DNA from: Chloroflexota bacterium
GTDB taxonomy: Bacteria > Chloroflexota > JAHJIN01
Direction: 5' to 3'
Assembly (NCBI GenBank): GCA_018823415.1
Contig: JAHJIN010000201.1
Span: forward strand, 1 to 36,920
Length of the DNA: 36,920 bases
Within the stretch, counting starts at the first letter, position 1. Every line of letters starts with the position of its first letter. Made by a program: the position numbers and the translations under genes. Below are positions 24,811 to 33,345 of this stretch, in pieces. A model generated the notes under the pieces. The model saw nothing but the letters and a program-made list of their open reading frames with translations, did not search any database and was not told the origin of the DNA.

Positions 24811-24841
24811 AGCCCTGTTCTGATTCGGGCAGAACAGGGCT
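24811..24841. repeat. Perfect 12-bp hairpin in intergenic DNA
   Basis: AGCCCTGTTCTG (24811-24822) and CAGAACAGGGCT (24830-24841) pair around a 7-base loop. There is no T-run on either side, so it is more likely a palindromic repeat than a terminator, though it could help end leftward transcription of the regulator gene. Confidence 0.5.
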
Positions 24842-24917
24842 TGGTCTATTCAGTTTCCGATCTCTTCCAGCGGGCAACTTCCCAGCAACTGCATCGCGGC
24901 AACGAATCCCTGCGGGT

Positions 24918-24960
24918 AGGGATAGTAACAAAAGCGCGCTTGTGCTCGGCTTTGAGCTGA
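24918..24960. repeat. Dispersed repeat A, copy 2
   Basis: This copy matches 3493-3535 at 36 of 43 positions. On the minus strand it could encode QIQLKAEHKRAFVTIP; the first copy gives QLKPRQKCVFVTIP in the same frame, so the two may descend from one coding segment. Confidence 0.65.
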
Positions 24961-25075
24961 ATTTGAATCTGGGCGACCAACATCACGGGCGAGCCACGTT
25001 ACGATGACGCGCAATGGCTACACGACCAGCCGGCCCGGCCATCACACCCAAGTTCCCATGGAGCCGCGTGTCTGG

Positions 25076-28000
25076 CTACCACTGCAGCCGAGGATCGTCA
25101 TCGCCGGCCAGCAGCCGCTCTACCTTGGCCAACTCGCCCCGCGCGCTGAGGCGCGTAAAGACAGCCCGGGCCTCTCGCAGATGAGCCAATCCCTGCTCCA
25201 GAGTGCTACTGCGTACCTGGTGCGCGCCATAGCACCGCAAGGCCACGCCATAGCCAAACGGGCTGACATCGTGCAGCGTGCTTAGCGCCCGCTCAAAGTA
25301 GGGGCCGGGGTCCTCCGCTGCGGCCAGGAGCCCACTGCCATGTACGATCCCCAGCAGGATACAGCAGTTGCCAATGGCTTGTTGCTCGTCGGCTTCGGCC
25401 ATCGCTTGTTGGACATGGGCTATCGCGCGCTGCACCACGCGCCACGCGGCCGCGCCGTCTCCTTGCTCCAGGTACAAGGCCACCCACCGATAGTTGCCCT
25501 CGTATGCGCTTAGCAAAGAGCCGGTGTCCTGGACCCGCTGGCTCGCCGCTGCATAGAACGCCTGGGCTCGCTCGCGGTCCCCCAGCTCGTAGGCGGCGTG
25601 CCCCAGGCCGGTGAGGTGCCAGATCTCTTCCTCACAGCCACCCACCGCTCGGTCCAGGGCCAGGGCGGTTTCATAGCAGGTTTGGGACTGGTGGTACTCG
25701 CCCAGCAGCAGGTACAGATTGCCCAGCCAACCTAGGTCCAGCGCCTCGTTCAGCTTGGCCCCAGTGGCCCGGCTAATCGCCAGGCTCTCCTCCAGATACT
25801 GCTGGGCCACGGCATAGCGGCCCTGCCCCGTGTGCAGGATGCCCAGGCGATGCAGGCAGGGGGCGGCTCGTTTCTCCAGGCCCAGGGATCGAAACAGAGT
25901 CGCGCTCTCCTCCCAGCAGCGCTGGGTCTCCACCCGGTCACCCTGGGCGATGTAGACCAGCCCCAGGTCGTTGAGGGTCTGGGCCTCGCCCTCCTGGTCG
26001 CCGATGGCCCGACAGATGTCCAGGCTCTCCATGAGGGCTTGGTGCGCCGCGCCATAGGCGCATTGCCGCCAGTGGATGGTGCCAATGGCGCGCCAGCAGG
26101 CCGCCTCGTTCTGGCGGTCGCCGAGGGTCTGGAACATGGGCAGCGCCTCTTCGAGGTACTGTCGGGCGTCGTCGTAGCGGGACCAGGCGGCCAAGACGTA
26201 GCCCAGCCCGCGCAGGCACTCGGCCACGCCGCACCGATCATCGAGCGCGCCGTACCGCTCCAGCGCCTCCGCGAACAACTCCTGGGCGCGAGCCAGATTC
26301 CCTTGCTCCCGCTCGACGTCTGCCAGCGCCAGCATGGCCCGCGCCCGCTCGACGTCCGCCAGCCGCGCCGATGCAGGCCGGTGATCCGCCTCGCCGGCCA
26401 ATTGATATGCCTTTTCCGCCCAGGCCCGAGCCTCGACATAGTCCCGGCGAGCCTGGCAGATCGCGCTCAGCTCGCGGGCTGCCTGCGCCGCCAACAGGCG
26501 GTCCTCGGCGCTCAGGACCGGTTGACACGCCGCCCGGGCTTCGTCCAGGCGGCTCAGAAAGCGCAGGGCCCGCCCGCGCTGCAACAAGAGACTCCAGCGA
26601 CGGGCGTCGCCAGACCCCAGCAACGCCAACGCCCGGTCGTAGTAGCCCAGCGCCTCCTGGTGCGCATAGACGGCGGACGCCTTGGCCGCGGCGAGGGGCA
26701 GGTAGGTCAATGCTTTCTCGACATCGCCGCCGTGCTCGTAATGGTACGCCAGTTGCTCGCAGACCGACGCGGGCTGCCCGGCGGACAGCCCTTCCAGCCC
26801 CTGGCCCACCCGGCGGTGCAGCGCCCGCTGGCGCGCGACGCCGGCCGTGTGGTAGACCACGGCCCGGATCTTGTCGTGCGCCAGGTCCCACGTCCCCGGC
26901 CCGGCATTCGACTGCGGACTGACCAGGCGACGAGCCAGCCATTCGGCCAGGCTCTCGTCCACGGCGGCCGCGTCTGGGCCGGCCGCGGCCCGCAGGAGCG
27001 CGGCGTCAAACTGCCGGCCGATGACGGCGGCTAGCATCAACAGCCGCTGCGCCGGTTCGCTCAGCCGGCCCACGCGCTGCAAGATCACGTCCTGCACCCC
27101 GGTCGGCAATAGCTCTGCGGCCGGGGGCGCCGCCCAGTGCCAGCGCTCGTCTGGCTCGTAGCGCAGCAAATCCTGCTCGCGCAGATCGCTCACCGTCTCG
27201 ACCAGAATAAACGGGTTACCCTCGCTCTCGCGGTAGAGAAAATCCCCCAGGGCGGCTCCGGCCTCGGTGCCCACCAAAGCCCGCGCGATTTGGCCCACCG
27301 CCGCGCCAGAGAGCAGCTCCAGGGTCAGGCAGTCCACCCGGCGATCGCGTCCCAACCCCTGGCGCAGCCGGGTCAGCGGGTGACCCAGGCTCACTTCCTC
27401 CCGGCGATATGTGCCCACGATCCAGACCGGCGCCGCGTCCAGCCGGCGCACCAGGTAATGGAGCAGGTCGAGCGTGGACTGGTCGGCCCAATGAAGGTCA
27501 TCGAGAAAGAGTACAAATGAGAGATCAGACATGAGCAGAAAACGAGCCACGGCCTCGAAGAGGCGCTGGCGGGCGGCTTCGCCAGTGACTGGCTGAGGCT
27601 CCGGCAGGCCCCGGATTGTCTCGCAGAGTTCTGGCAGCAGGCGGGTCAACTCGGCCAGCCACACCGCACCCAGCCGGGAGGTCGGGAGTGCCAGATCGGG
27701 GAGGCCCGCCCGCAGCGCAGCGGCGATAGGCTGGTACGGGACGCCGCTGCCGAACTCGTAGCAGCGCCCGCGCAGCACCACGGCTCCCTGGGCCACGGCG
27801 TAGCGGGCCACCTCCTCCACCAGGCGGGTTTTGCCCACACCGGCTTCCCCTTCCACCAGCGCCAGTTTTTCCCCTCCCCGGCGCGCGCGCTCCCACCAGG
27901 CGACCAGCCTAGCGTGTTCCTCTTCTCGCCCGACGAATGGTAGAGTGGTAGATTGGTGGATTGGTAGATTGGTCAATTGGTCTCCCAATGTACCCGGTTC

Positions 28001-28783
28001 CCAGTTTACCAATCGACCGTATAACGCGACGGTCTCCTCCAGTGGTTCCAGGCCCAGTTCTGCCTCCAGCAGCCGCCGGCACTCGGCGTACTGGGCCAGA
28101 GCGGCGCTGCGCTGCCCGGTGAGGGCCAGCAGCGTCATTAGCTCGCGGTGGGCTTCCTCGCGCCAGGGGTCCAGCGCCAGCAGCCGGACGGCGCACTCGA
28201 TGCCGGCCGCATACTCGCCGCGCGCGGTGTGATACTGCGCGAGCCGCTGCAGCGCCAGCAACACGAACGTGCGCAGCCGCTCCCGCTCGGCCAGCAACCA
28301 CTCCTCAAAGGCCGGACAATCGTCCAGGTAAAAGCCGGCCATCAAATCGCCGTGGTAGAGGTCCACTGCTTGGCGCAGGGCCGGTAGGCTGCTAGATTGG
28401 TACATTGGTACACCAGTTTCCCAATCTACCAACTGCTCAACGTCCAGCCAATACCTGCTCTGGCGATTGAACTCGACGGTCTGGTGGGTGGTGAGGATGA
28501 AGGAGGGCATGTTGGGGCGGTCGAGCTTGCGGCGCAGGTCCCACAGAGCGCGGCGCAGGTTGCGGCGGGCGCTGGGCTCCGGCAAATCGCCCCAGAGCAG
28601 GCCCATCAGCTTGTGGCGTTGCTGGGGGCCGGGCTGCAGCGCCAGGTAGGCCAGCAGCGCCCCGGTCTTGGCGGTCTCCAGGTGTACCGGGCCGGCGGGG
28701 CATTGGAACTCGCAGCCGCCCAGGAGGCGTATCCGCAGCCAGGGCGTAGGGGGCGGTGTCATAGCCACCTGGTCCTCATTCAT
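25076..28783 (-). CDS. SARP-like transcriptional regulator: wHTH-BTAD, STAND/AAA ATPase, TPR array
   Basis: The 1235-residue protein starts with an OmpR-type winged helix (about 15-115: IRLLGGCEFQCPAG, LLAYLALQPGPQQRHKLM, ARRNLRRALWDLRRKL). A BTAD domain follows (about 118-255: YHGDLMAGFYLDDCPAFEEW). The NTPase has Walker A GEAGVGKTRL (Lys318) and Walker B VLFLDDLHWAD (Asp428-Asp429). TPR units fill roughly residues 690-1200. Such proteins are cytoplasmic activators that switch on neighbouring genes on sensing an unknown signal. Two palindromic inserts lie in frame at 118-129 and about 257-282. A second start at 28762 with AGGTGG close upstream is possible. It is divergent from the genes at 28885-32631, with a SARP-style site between. 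Confidence 0.92.
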   Translation of the reverse strand: MNEDQVAMTPPPTPWLRIRLLGGCEFQCPAGPVHLETAKTGALLAYLALQPGPQQRHKLMGLLWGDLPEPSARRNLRRALWDLRRKLDRPNMPSFILTTHQTVEFNRQSRYWLDVEQLVDWETGVPMYQSSSLPALRQAVDLYHGDLMAGFYLDDCPAFEEWLLAERERLRTFVLLALQRLAQYHTARGEYAAGIECAVRLLALDPWREEAHRELMTLLALTGQRSAALAQYAECRRLLEAELGLEPLEETVALYGRLVNWEPGTLGDQLTNLPIHQSTTLPFVGREEEHARLVAWWERARRGGEKLALVEGEAGVGKTRLVEEVARYAVAQGAVVLRGRCYEFGSGVPYQPIAAALRAGLPDLALPTSRLGAVWLAELTRLLPELCETIRGLPEPQPVTGEAARQRLFEAVARFLLMSDLSFVLFLDDLHWADQSTLDLLHYLVRRLDAAPVWIVGTYRREEVSLGHPLTRLRQGLGRDRRVDCLTLELLSGAAVGQIARALVGTEAGAALGDFLYRESEGNPFILVETVSDLREQDLLRYEPDERWHWAAPPAAELLPTGVQDVILQRVGRLSEPAQRLLMLAAVIGRQFDAALLRAAAGPDAAAVDESLAEWLARRLVSPQSNAGPGTWDLAHDKIRAVVYHTAGVARQRALHRRVGQGLEGLSAGQPASVCEQLAYHYEHGGDVEKALTYLPLAAAKASAVYAHQEALGYYDRALALLGSGDARRWSLLLQRGRALRFLSRLDEARAACQPVLSAEDRLLAAQAARELSAICQARRDYVEARAWAEKAYQLAGEADHRPASARLADVERARAMLALADVEREQGNLARAQELFAEALERYGALDDRCGVAECLRGLGYVLAAWSRYDDARQYLEEALPMFQTLGDRQNEAACWRAIGTIHWRQCAYGAAHQALMESLDICRAIGDQEGEAQTLNDLGLVYIAQGDRVETQRCWEESATLFRSLGLEKRAAPCLHRLGILHTGQGRYAVAQQYLEESLAISRATGAKLNEALDLGWLGNLYLLLGEYHQSQTCYETALALDRAVGGCEEEIWHLTGLGHAAYELGDRERAQAFYAAASQRVQDTGSLLSAYEGNYRWVALYLEQGDGAAAWRVVQRAIAHVQQAMAEADEQQAIGNCCILLGIVHGSGLLAAAEDPGPYFERALSTLHDVSPFGYGVALRCYGAHQVRSSTLEQGLAHLREARAVFTRLSARGELAKVERLLAGDDDPRLQW
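27939..28014. repeat. TTGGTAGATTGG repeat cluster within the regulator gene
   Basis: On the plus strand, tandem units like GGTAGATTGG repeat across 27939-27980, and inverted versions (CCAATGTACC, TTTACCAATC) follow to 28014. It encodes the linker NWEPGTLGDQLTNLPIHQ between the BTAD and NTPase domains, in frame. Confidence 0.7.
28397..28432. repeat. Palindromic insert within the BTAD-coding part
   Basis: TTGGTACATTGG (28397-28408) pairs with CCAATCTACCAA (28421-28432), one mismatch, around a 12-base loop. It belongs to the same sequence family as 27939-28014 and encodes LVDWETGVPMYQ in frame. Confidence 0.7.
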
Positions 28784-28809
28784 CGTTTCACCGGGGGGAA
28801 TCGGTCGTC

Positions 28810-28842
28810 TTCAACGATTTTTCAACGCTTGTCGAGTACAAT
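28810..28842 (+). promoter_or_regulatory. Candidate SARP-type operator and promoter
   Basis: Two perfect TTCAACG heptamers (28810-28816 and 28821-28827) are spaced by 4 bases, an 11-bp period. A -10-like TACAAT (28837-28842) follows 9 bases later, with no -35 consensus. This matches the known layout of SARP-activated promoters (heptamer direct repeats about 8 bp before the -10). It lies between the BTAD regulator and the rightward genes starting at 28885. Confidence 0.5.
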
Positions 28843-28884
28843 AGTATCACATCCTGCCGCGAAAGAAAAGTGGGCTGGACTCCA

Positions 28885-29109
28885 ATGGAACTCGTCCGAG
28901 ATGATATCTACCAGGTCTATCTGCTGCGCCTGTGGCGCGAGCGGCCGGCGACGCCGGAGCGCCCGGCCGTGTGGCGGTGCAGCGTGGAGGACACCCGCAC
29001 CGGCCAGCGGCGCGGCTTTGGTAGTCTGGAAGAAGCGGTCGAATTTCTGCGGCTCCGAGTGCAAGAAGCCGATCAGTGTGGCGTGAATCTGCAATCTGAA
29101 AAGGAGTAG
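28885..29109 (+). CDS. Small hypothetical protein, 74 residues
   Basis: The protein starts MELVRDDIYQVYLLRLWRER and continues with WRCSVEDTRTGQRRGFGSLEEAVEFLRLRV. The pattern of a beta strand, a WRCSVED-TGERRGF turn and a final helix GSLEEAVEFLRLRV is regular and looks like a genuine small alpha/beta fold, probably a conserved Chloroflexota family, but I cannot name it. A GTG at 28870 would add five residues. It is the first gene behind the SARP-like site, and the exported protein gene begins 5 bases after its stop. Confidence 0.62.
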   Translation: MELVRDDIYQVYLLRLWRERPATPERPAVWRCSVEDTRTGQRRGFGSLEEAVEFLRLRVQEADQCGVNLQSEKE

Positions 29110-29114
29110 ACCCC

Positions 29115-30293
29115 ATGAACCCCACAAGACCCCAGATGTCGAAACCCCATAGAGAATGGCTGCCTGTCAAGAAAATGTGGCTGCTGCTGGGCCTGATGGT
29201 GATCGCGCTGGCATTGTGTGCCGCCGAGTGCCAGTTCGCGCCATATTACGATCCACCCAAAACCTCGCAAGCAACAACCCAGGTGGTCAAGAGTACCAGC
29301 CAGGGCCGGGCCGCCGCCATACGGTTGGACGATTATTATCTGTGGCAGACTGCCGTGTTGTATGGCGTGCCTGACCGGACCATGACGGCCGAACTGTGCC
29401 AGGATGACATGAACCTGTTACAGTCCGGCAGGACCTTTATCGCGCTACGAGTCCCGGTCTATTCGTCCACCTTGCCCGTGTGTTTTGACGACGGCTATGC
29501 GCCGTACCTGAACCTGCTGGACGAGCGAGCCTTCCCGGCTGTGCCGGTCCTGACCACGTCGCTGGAATACAAGCCGCAGTATCTCACCTTTGCAGAGAAC
29601 GAGTTGCCCGCCGCCCCAGGCGAGCACTGGCTGGCGCTGGGGGCGGTCACGTCGCCGGCCATCGACTGCGCCGCCCTGCCGGCCCTCCCAACCGACGAGT
29701 GGGAGTTCCAAACCAACGTGTGGCTGGATTTTGGCGGGGCGCACGATGCGGGCCGGGGTGCGACCCTGCCCCTGTACTATTGCTACGAGGGCCAGAGCCC
29801 GCCGGGCGCTGACACCACCTCGTACCAGGGGTGGGGCATCACCTGCCTGGGGCCGCATTACCTGACGCTGCGCGATGGCCCGGATGACTGGGAGCTGGCC
29901 GGCCAGGGGATGGGCTGGGTGACGCCTACTCAAACCATCTCTTTTTCCCATACCATCTACAACTGGACGCCCTACCCCCACCCACCGCTGACTTTTACCC
30001 TCGAAGCCACCTCCACGCTCCCTGCCGGCTGGGCCTTTTACGCCGACGAGCAGGGGCAGACGCCGCTGGTCAGCCCCATCCGGGTGGACGACGTGCTCGA
30101 GTTCTGGGTATTCGGTCAGGCGCCGGCCGGCACGGCCGCCGGCGCATATAACCTGTTTGTCACCGCCCGCACCGATGACGCACTCCCCGCCTGGCAGCAG
30201 GCCGCCGATCTGCTGTGGGTAGGAGACTGGGTGGCGCCGCCGTTGCCGCCCTGGTGGCACCGGCTCTACCTGCCGCTGGTGTTGCGCAGCTAA
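29115..30293 (+). CDS. Exported hypothetical protein with C-terminal LYLPLVLRS tail
   Basis: The 392-residue protein has an N-terminal basic and hydrophobic signal region (VKKMWLLLGLMVIALALCAAE, about residues 18-38), so it is probably secreted. No known domain is evident in the middle; it has scattered cysteines (for example TAELCQDD, PVCFDDGY, YYCYEG, ITCLGP) and a beta-rich second half with HTIYNWTPYPHPPLTFTLEA. It ends PPWWHRLYLPLVLRS, the same type of tail as the next gene. AAGGAG lies about 10 bases before ATG. It may be expressed with the small protein upstream under the divergent BTAD regulator. Confidence 0.72.
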   Translation: MNPTRPQMSKPHREWLPVKKMWLLLGLMVIALALCAAECQFAPYYDPPKTSQATTQVVKSTSQGRAAAIRLDDYYLWQTAVLYGVPDRTMTAELCQDDMNLLQSGRTFIALRVPVYSSTLPVCFDDGYAPYLNLLDERAFPAVPVLTTSLEYKPQYLTFAENELPAAPGEHWLALGAVTSPAIDCAALPALPTDEWEFQTNVWLDFGGAHDAGRGATLPLYYCYEGQSPPGADTTSYQGWGITCLGPHYLTLRDGPDDWELAGQGMGWVTPTQTISFSHTIYNWTPYPHPPLTFTLEATSTLPAGWAFYADEQGQTPLVSPIRVDDVLEFWVFGQAPAGTAAGAYNLFVTARTDDALPAWQQAADLLWVGDWVAPPLPPWWHRLYLPLVLRS

Positions 30294-30345
30294 CTGAGAG
30301 CGGATAATCTCTCCCAATCTTGAATCGACGAGAAAGGAACCCTTC

Positions 30346-32631
30346 ATGTTTCCAAAAACTAAAGCCGTGAATCTCGGGCTCGTCATCTTGGCTCTGGCGT
30401 TGAGCCTGGCCCTGACACTGCCAGCGGGCCTGGTGCAGGCCGCTATGCCAGACCCCGCCGCGCTCGATATCGTCGGGCAGATCGGCGGTATCACCTGCGC
30501 CATCGCCGTGCAGGGCGATTACGCCTACGTGGGCGTCGGGCCGCGCCTGGTGGTGTTCGACATCCGCAACCCGGCCAACCCCACACCGGTGGGCCAGACG
30601 CCCGTCTTTCCCCGGCTGGTGTACAAAGTGGCGGCGGCAGGCAGTTATGCCTACGTCACTGACGAGGACGACCTGTACATTGTGGACATCAGCAATCCGA
30701 CGCGCCCAACGGTGGTAAAGACGGTGGTCACGCCGAACTATGCACGCGGCGTGGCGGTTGCGCCAGCGGGGAGCCACGTCTACGTGGGCGACGGGTACGA
30801 TCTGCGCGTGTTCGACGTGAGCGACCCGGCAAATCCGGTCGAGGTCGGCGCGTTGACGCCATCCCCGGCAGAAGTCGTCCGGGCCATCGCCATTGCCGGG
30901 GAGTATGCCTACGCCACAGGCTGGGGCGGCCTGCACGTCATCCACATCGCCGACCCAGCCCATCCGACGGAAATGGGCGTCTATGACACACCGGGGATGG
31001 CCCGCGACGTGGCGGCGGCGGGCCAATACGTCTACATTGCGGACAACGATTTGCTAGTGGTGAACGTGAGCGACCCCGCTCATCCAGCGCCGGTGGGGTC
31101 TTGTACGATACCAGGTAGCACGGCGCGTAGCGTGGCCGTGGCCGGCGGCTATGCTTACGTGGGCGGGTACAGTCCCGCCGGCTGTTCGTTGAATGTCATC
31201 AATGTGAGCAACCCGGCCCAGCCCACCGAGGCAGGTTATGTGGATACGCCGGGCGTCCCGGTGGGCGTGGCCGTCGCCGGCAATCATGTCTTGATCGCCG
31301 ATGACCAAGATCTGCTGGCGGTCAACGTGAGCAATCCGGCGCAGCCAACGGTGGCGGCCTTGTACCAAAAGACACCTTTCGCTTACGGCGTAACTGTGGC
31401 AGGGGATTACGTTTATGTTGCCGATGACTACTTGGGCCTGCGCATCATCCAGGCCGCCGATCCCGCCGCGCTGACGGAGGTGGGCTTTTACGACTCGCCG
31501 GGCAACGCGCTGGACGTGGTCGTGCGGGGCGACTATGCTTACCTGGCCGACCATAACGGCGGCCTGCGCATCATCCGCATCAGCAGTCCAACGCAACCGG
31601 TAGAGGTGGGCGTTTACGATCCCGATACAGCCGAAGCCTTCCGTCTGGCGCTGGCCGGGAATTATGCCTACATCGCCGATCACGATCACAACGCCCTGCG
31701 CATCGTGGATGTGAGCAACCCAGCCAATCCGACCCCGGTGGGGGTGTACGTTGCGCCCTTCCCGGTCACAGCCGTCGCGGTCAGCGAGACGCTGTTCAAT
31801 GGGCGGCGCTATGCTTACATCGCCGAATACGAGCAGAAATCCATCGGGTCGAACAGTTATCTGCGCGTGCTGGATGTCGCCAATCCGGCGCAGCCGACGA
31901 GCGTGGGGATGCTGCAAAACTGGGGGGGCGCGGCCAGCGACCTGGCGGTGGTGGACGGGCCTGGCAGCGCGCGCTACATTTACCTGGCAGATGGCTATCC
32001 GTTGAACATTATCAACGTGACCGATCCCGCCAACCCGACGCTGACGCTGAATATACCTGGTGGGTATAACGGAGGCTATCAAGGCGTTGCCATTGCTGGC
32101 AACGACGCCTATTTTGCCTACGGCGGTAGGGGGATGACAGTGTGGGACATCAGCGATCCCGCCAACCCGACGCAACTCGTGGAAGCCGATACTGCCGTGG
32201 AGGGCAGAGATGTCGCGGTGCGCGACGATGCCGTCTTTATCGCTGATTGGACCGGCGGGCTGGTGGCCTTGGCGGAGGCCGAGTTGCGCGCCGCGCCCGC
32301 GTCCGTCACCTGGCTGGCGGAGGTAGACGGGGACGATCCCACGCCGCACGCGGTGCAGCTCACCAGCACCGGGCGACCCATCACCTGGACAGCTACCATC
32401 AGCCCCACCGTCGGCTGGCTGGCGGTCGCACCGCTCTCTGACACTACGCCGGGGACCGTCACTGTTACCGCCCACATCACCGGCCTGGCAGTGGGCCGGT
32501 ACACTGCCACTCTGGTCGTCACGAACGACGTGAACGGGGCACCTTCAACCGTTCCTGTCACGCTCATCGTGGCCCAAGACGTGCATCACCTCTATCTGCC
32601 GCTGGTCCTGCGCAGCAGCCAGTCCCCGTGA
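30346..32631 (+). CDS. Secreted LVIVD-repeat beta-propeller protein with BACON-like domain
   Basis: The 761-residue protein has a clear signal peptide (LGLVILALALSLALTLPAGL, cut probably after VQA near residue 32). About twelve or more LVIVD repeats of roughly 43 residues follow (patterns such as YAYVGVGPRLVVFDIRNPAN and LRIVDVSNPANPTPVGVY), building a beta propeller on the outside of the cell. Residues about 645-745 form an Ig-like/BACON-type domain (VTWLAEVDGDDPTPHAVQL through STVPVTLIVAQ). The C-terminus is HHLYLPLVLRSSQSP. AAGGA lies 7 bases before ATG. LVIVD proteins usually serve in binding or adhesion at the surface; the ligand is unknown. It probably follows the exported protein in one transcript. 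Confidence 0.88.
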   Translation: MFPKTKAVNLGLVILALALSLALTLPAGLVQAAMPDPAALDIVGQIGGITCAIAVQGDYAYVGVGPRLVVFDIRNPANPTPVGQTPVFPRLVYKVAAAGSYAYVTDEDDLYIVDISNPTRPTVVKTVVTPNYARGVAVAPAGSHVYVGDGYDLRVFDVSDPANPVEVGALTPSPAEVVRAIAIAGEYAYATGWGGLHVIHIADPAHPTEMGVYDTPGMARDVAAAGQYVYIADNDLLVVNVSDPAHPAPVGSCTIPGSTARSVAVAGGYAYVGGYSPAGCSLNVINVSNPAQPTEAGYVDTPGVPVGVAVAGNHVLIADDQDLLAVNVSNPAQPTVAALYQKTPFAYGVTVAGDYVYVADDYLGLRIIQAADPAALTEVGFYDSPGNALDVVVRGDYAYLADHNGGLRIIRISSPTQPVEVGVYDPDTAEAFRLALAGNYAYIADHDHNALRIVDVSNPANPTPVGVYVAPFPVTAVAVSETLFNGRRYAYIAEYEQKSIGSNSYLRVLDVANPAQPTSVGMLQNWGGAASDLAVVDGPGSARYIYLADGYPLNIINVTDPANPTLTLNIPGGYNGGYQGVAIAGNDAYFAYGGRGMTVWDISDPANPTQLVEADTAVEGRDVAVRDDAVFIADWTGGLVALAEAELRAAPASVTWLAEVDGDDPTPHAVQLTSTGRPITWTATISPTVGWLAVAPLSDTTPGTVTVTAHITGLAVGRYTATLVVTNDVNGAPSTVPVTLIVAQDVHHLYLPLVLRSSQSP

Positions 32632-32666
32632 GGGGAACTCGGTTGCCCTGATTCCATCGCTATCAG

Positions 32667-32836
32667 TCAAACTGCCAGGGCCCACGCTCGCGGAGATCAC
32701 CTCCGCCACGTGGGCCGGCTGGATACGCTCGGAGCCGGCCACGACGCCAGGCCTCGCGTGGGGTCCGCGATGGTTCGGGCTACGCGAAGCGTCACGCTTC
32801 GTATGCGATGATACACCCGCGCTGACATGTGCAGCC
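32667..32836 (-). pseudogene. comM 3' remnant, copy 3 (partial)
   Basis: About 170 bases match the last part of the other two comM remnants (CTCCGCCACGTGGGCCGGC, then GTCCGCGATGGT, then GCGATGATA and GACATGTGCA), interrupted by a small insertion with inverted CCACG/CGTGG ends and by the palindrome CGAAGCG-TCA-CGCTTCG (32785-32801). It lies directly before copy 2 in the same orientation, as a tandem partial duplication. Confidence 0.7.
32785..32801. repeat. Small palindrome in comM remnant 3
   Basis: CGAAGCG and CGCTTCG pair around TCA. The comM copies at 3016 and 32841 lack this sequence at the matching site, so it was inserted or copied in later. Confidence 0.55.
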
Positions 32837-32840
32837 ACCG

Positions 32841-33290
32841 TCACGCAAACTGTCTTGGTCTATACTGAATCGCCTCCGCCACGTGGGCCGGCTGGATGGC
32901 CTCGGAGCCGGCCAGGTCCGCGATGGTCCGGGTCAGTTTGAGGATGCGGTGATAGGCCCGGGCCGACATGTGCAACTGGGTCATGGCCGCCTTGAGCAGG
33001 CTCTTGCTGGTGGAGCCCGCAGGGAGGGGGCACGCTTCGCAGTCGCGCACCTCGGCCGGCCCCACACGTGCACCTGCGGCGCACGCGCAGGTGTGTCAGC
33101 GTTGGTGGTAAAGGGGGTATTGGCAAATCGCTCGCGCTGCACGGCTCGGGCCCGCTCCACCCGCTCGCGGATCCGCGCCGACGGCTCGCCCAGTCGGTCG
33201 TCGGACAGCTTTTCATAATCTACCCTGGGCACGTCCACGTGGATGTCGATGCGGTCGAGGAGGAAACCCAAGATGCGCTTCTGGTTTTCA
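32841..33290 (-). pseudogene. comM 3' remnant, copy 2
   Basis: The minus strand encodes LDRIDIHVDVPRVDYEKLSD, RERVERARAVQRERFA and, in another frame, [20 protein letters not shown] through [10 protein letters not shown]. It is very similar to copy 1 at 3016-3567, and in some places less decayed (the serine-arginine linker is in frame here). It has its own insertions, including a palindrome at 33071-33093, and the N-terminal part is absent. Its upstream edge adjoins the promoter of the MalT-like regulator gene. Confidence 0.85.
33071..33093. repeat. Palindromic insert in comM remnant 2
   Basis: CACCTGCG (33071-33078) and CGCAGGTG (33086-33093) form a perfect stem around GCGCACG. The matching place in copy 1 (near 3225) has no such sequence, which marks it as an insertion. 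Confidence 0.6.
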
Positions 33291-33295
33291 GCATA

Positions 33296-33324
33296 TTGCG
33301 GGAACGCTTCGGATGTGCTAAGAT
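33296..33324 (+). promoter_or_regulatory. Promoter of the MalT-like regulator gene
   Basis: TTGCGG (33296-33301), a 17-bp spacer and TAAGAT (33319-33324) with an extended TGC before it. AGGAG (33331-33335) lies 10 bases before ATG 33346. It begins where the comM remnant ends. Confidence 0.6.
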
Positions 33325-33345
33325 GGAACCAGGAGACACCTGACC

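Noticed and set aside
25832..27034. 400-residue plus-strand ORF opposite the SARP-like regulator
   Set aside because: Antisense shadow of the TPR region, with no ribosome site.
27939..28014. CRISPR array from TTGGTAGATTGG units
   Set aside because: Units are about 10 bases, lack unique spacers and lie in frame inside a gene.
30500..32200. Possible tandem DNA repeat or CRISPR-like array
   Set aside because: Periodicity comes from the LVIVD protein repeats and is about 130 bases with drifting sequence, without spacers.
31054..32475. 473-residue minus-strand ORF opposite the LVIVD protein
   Set aside because: Repetitive only because the LVIVD repeats are read backwards; no start signal or domain.
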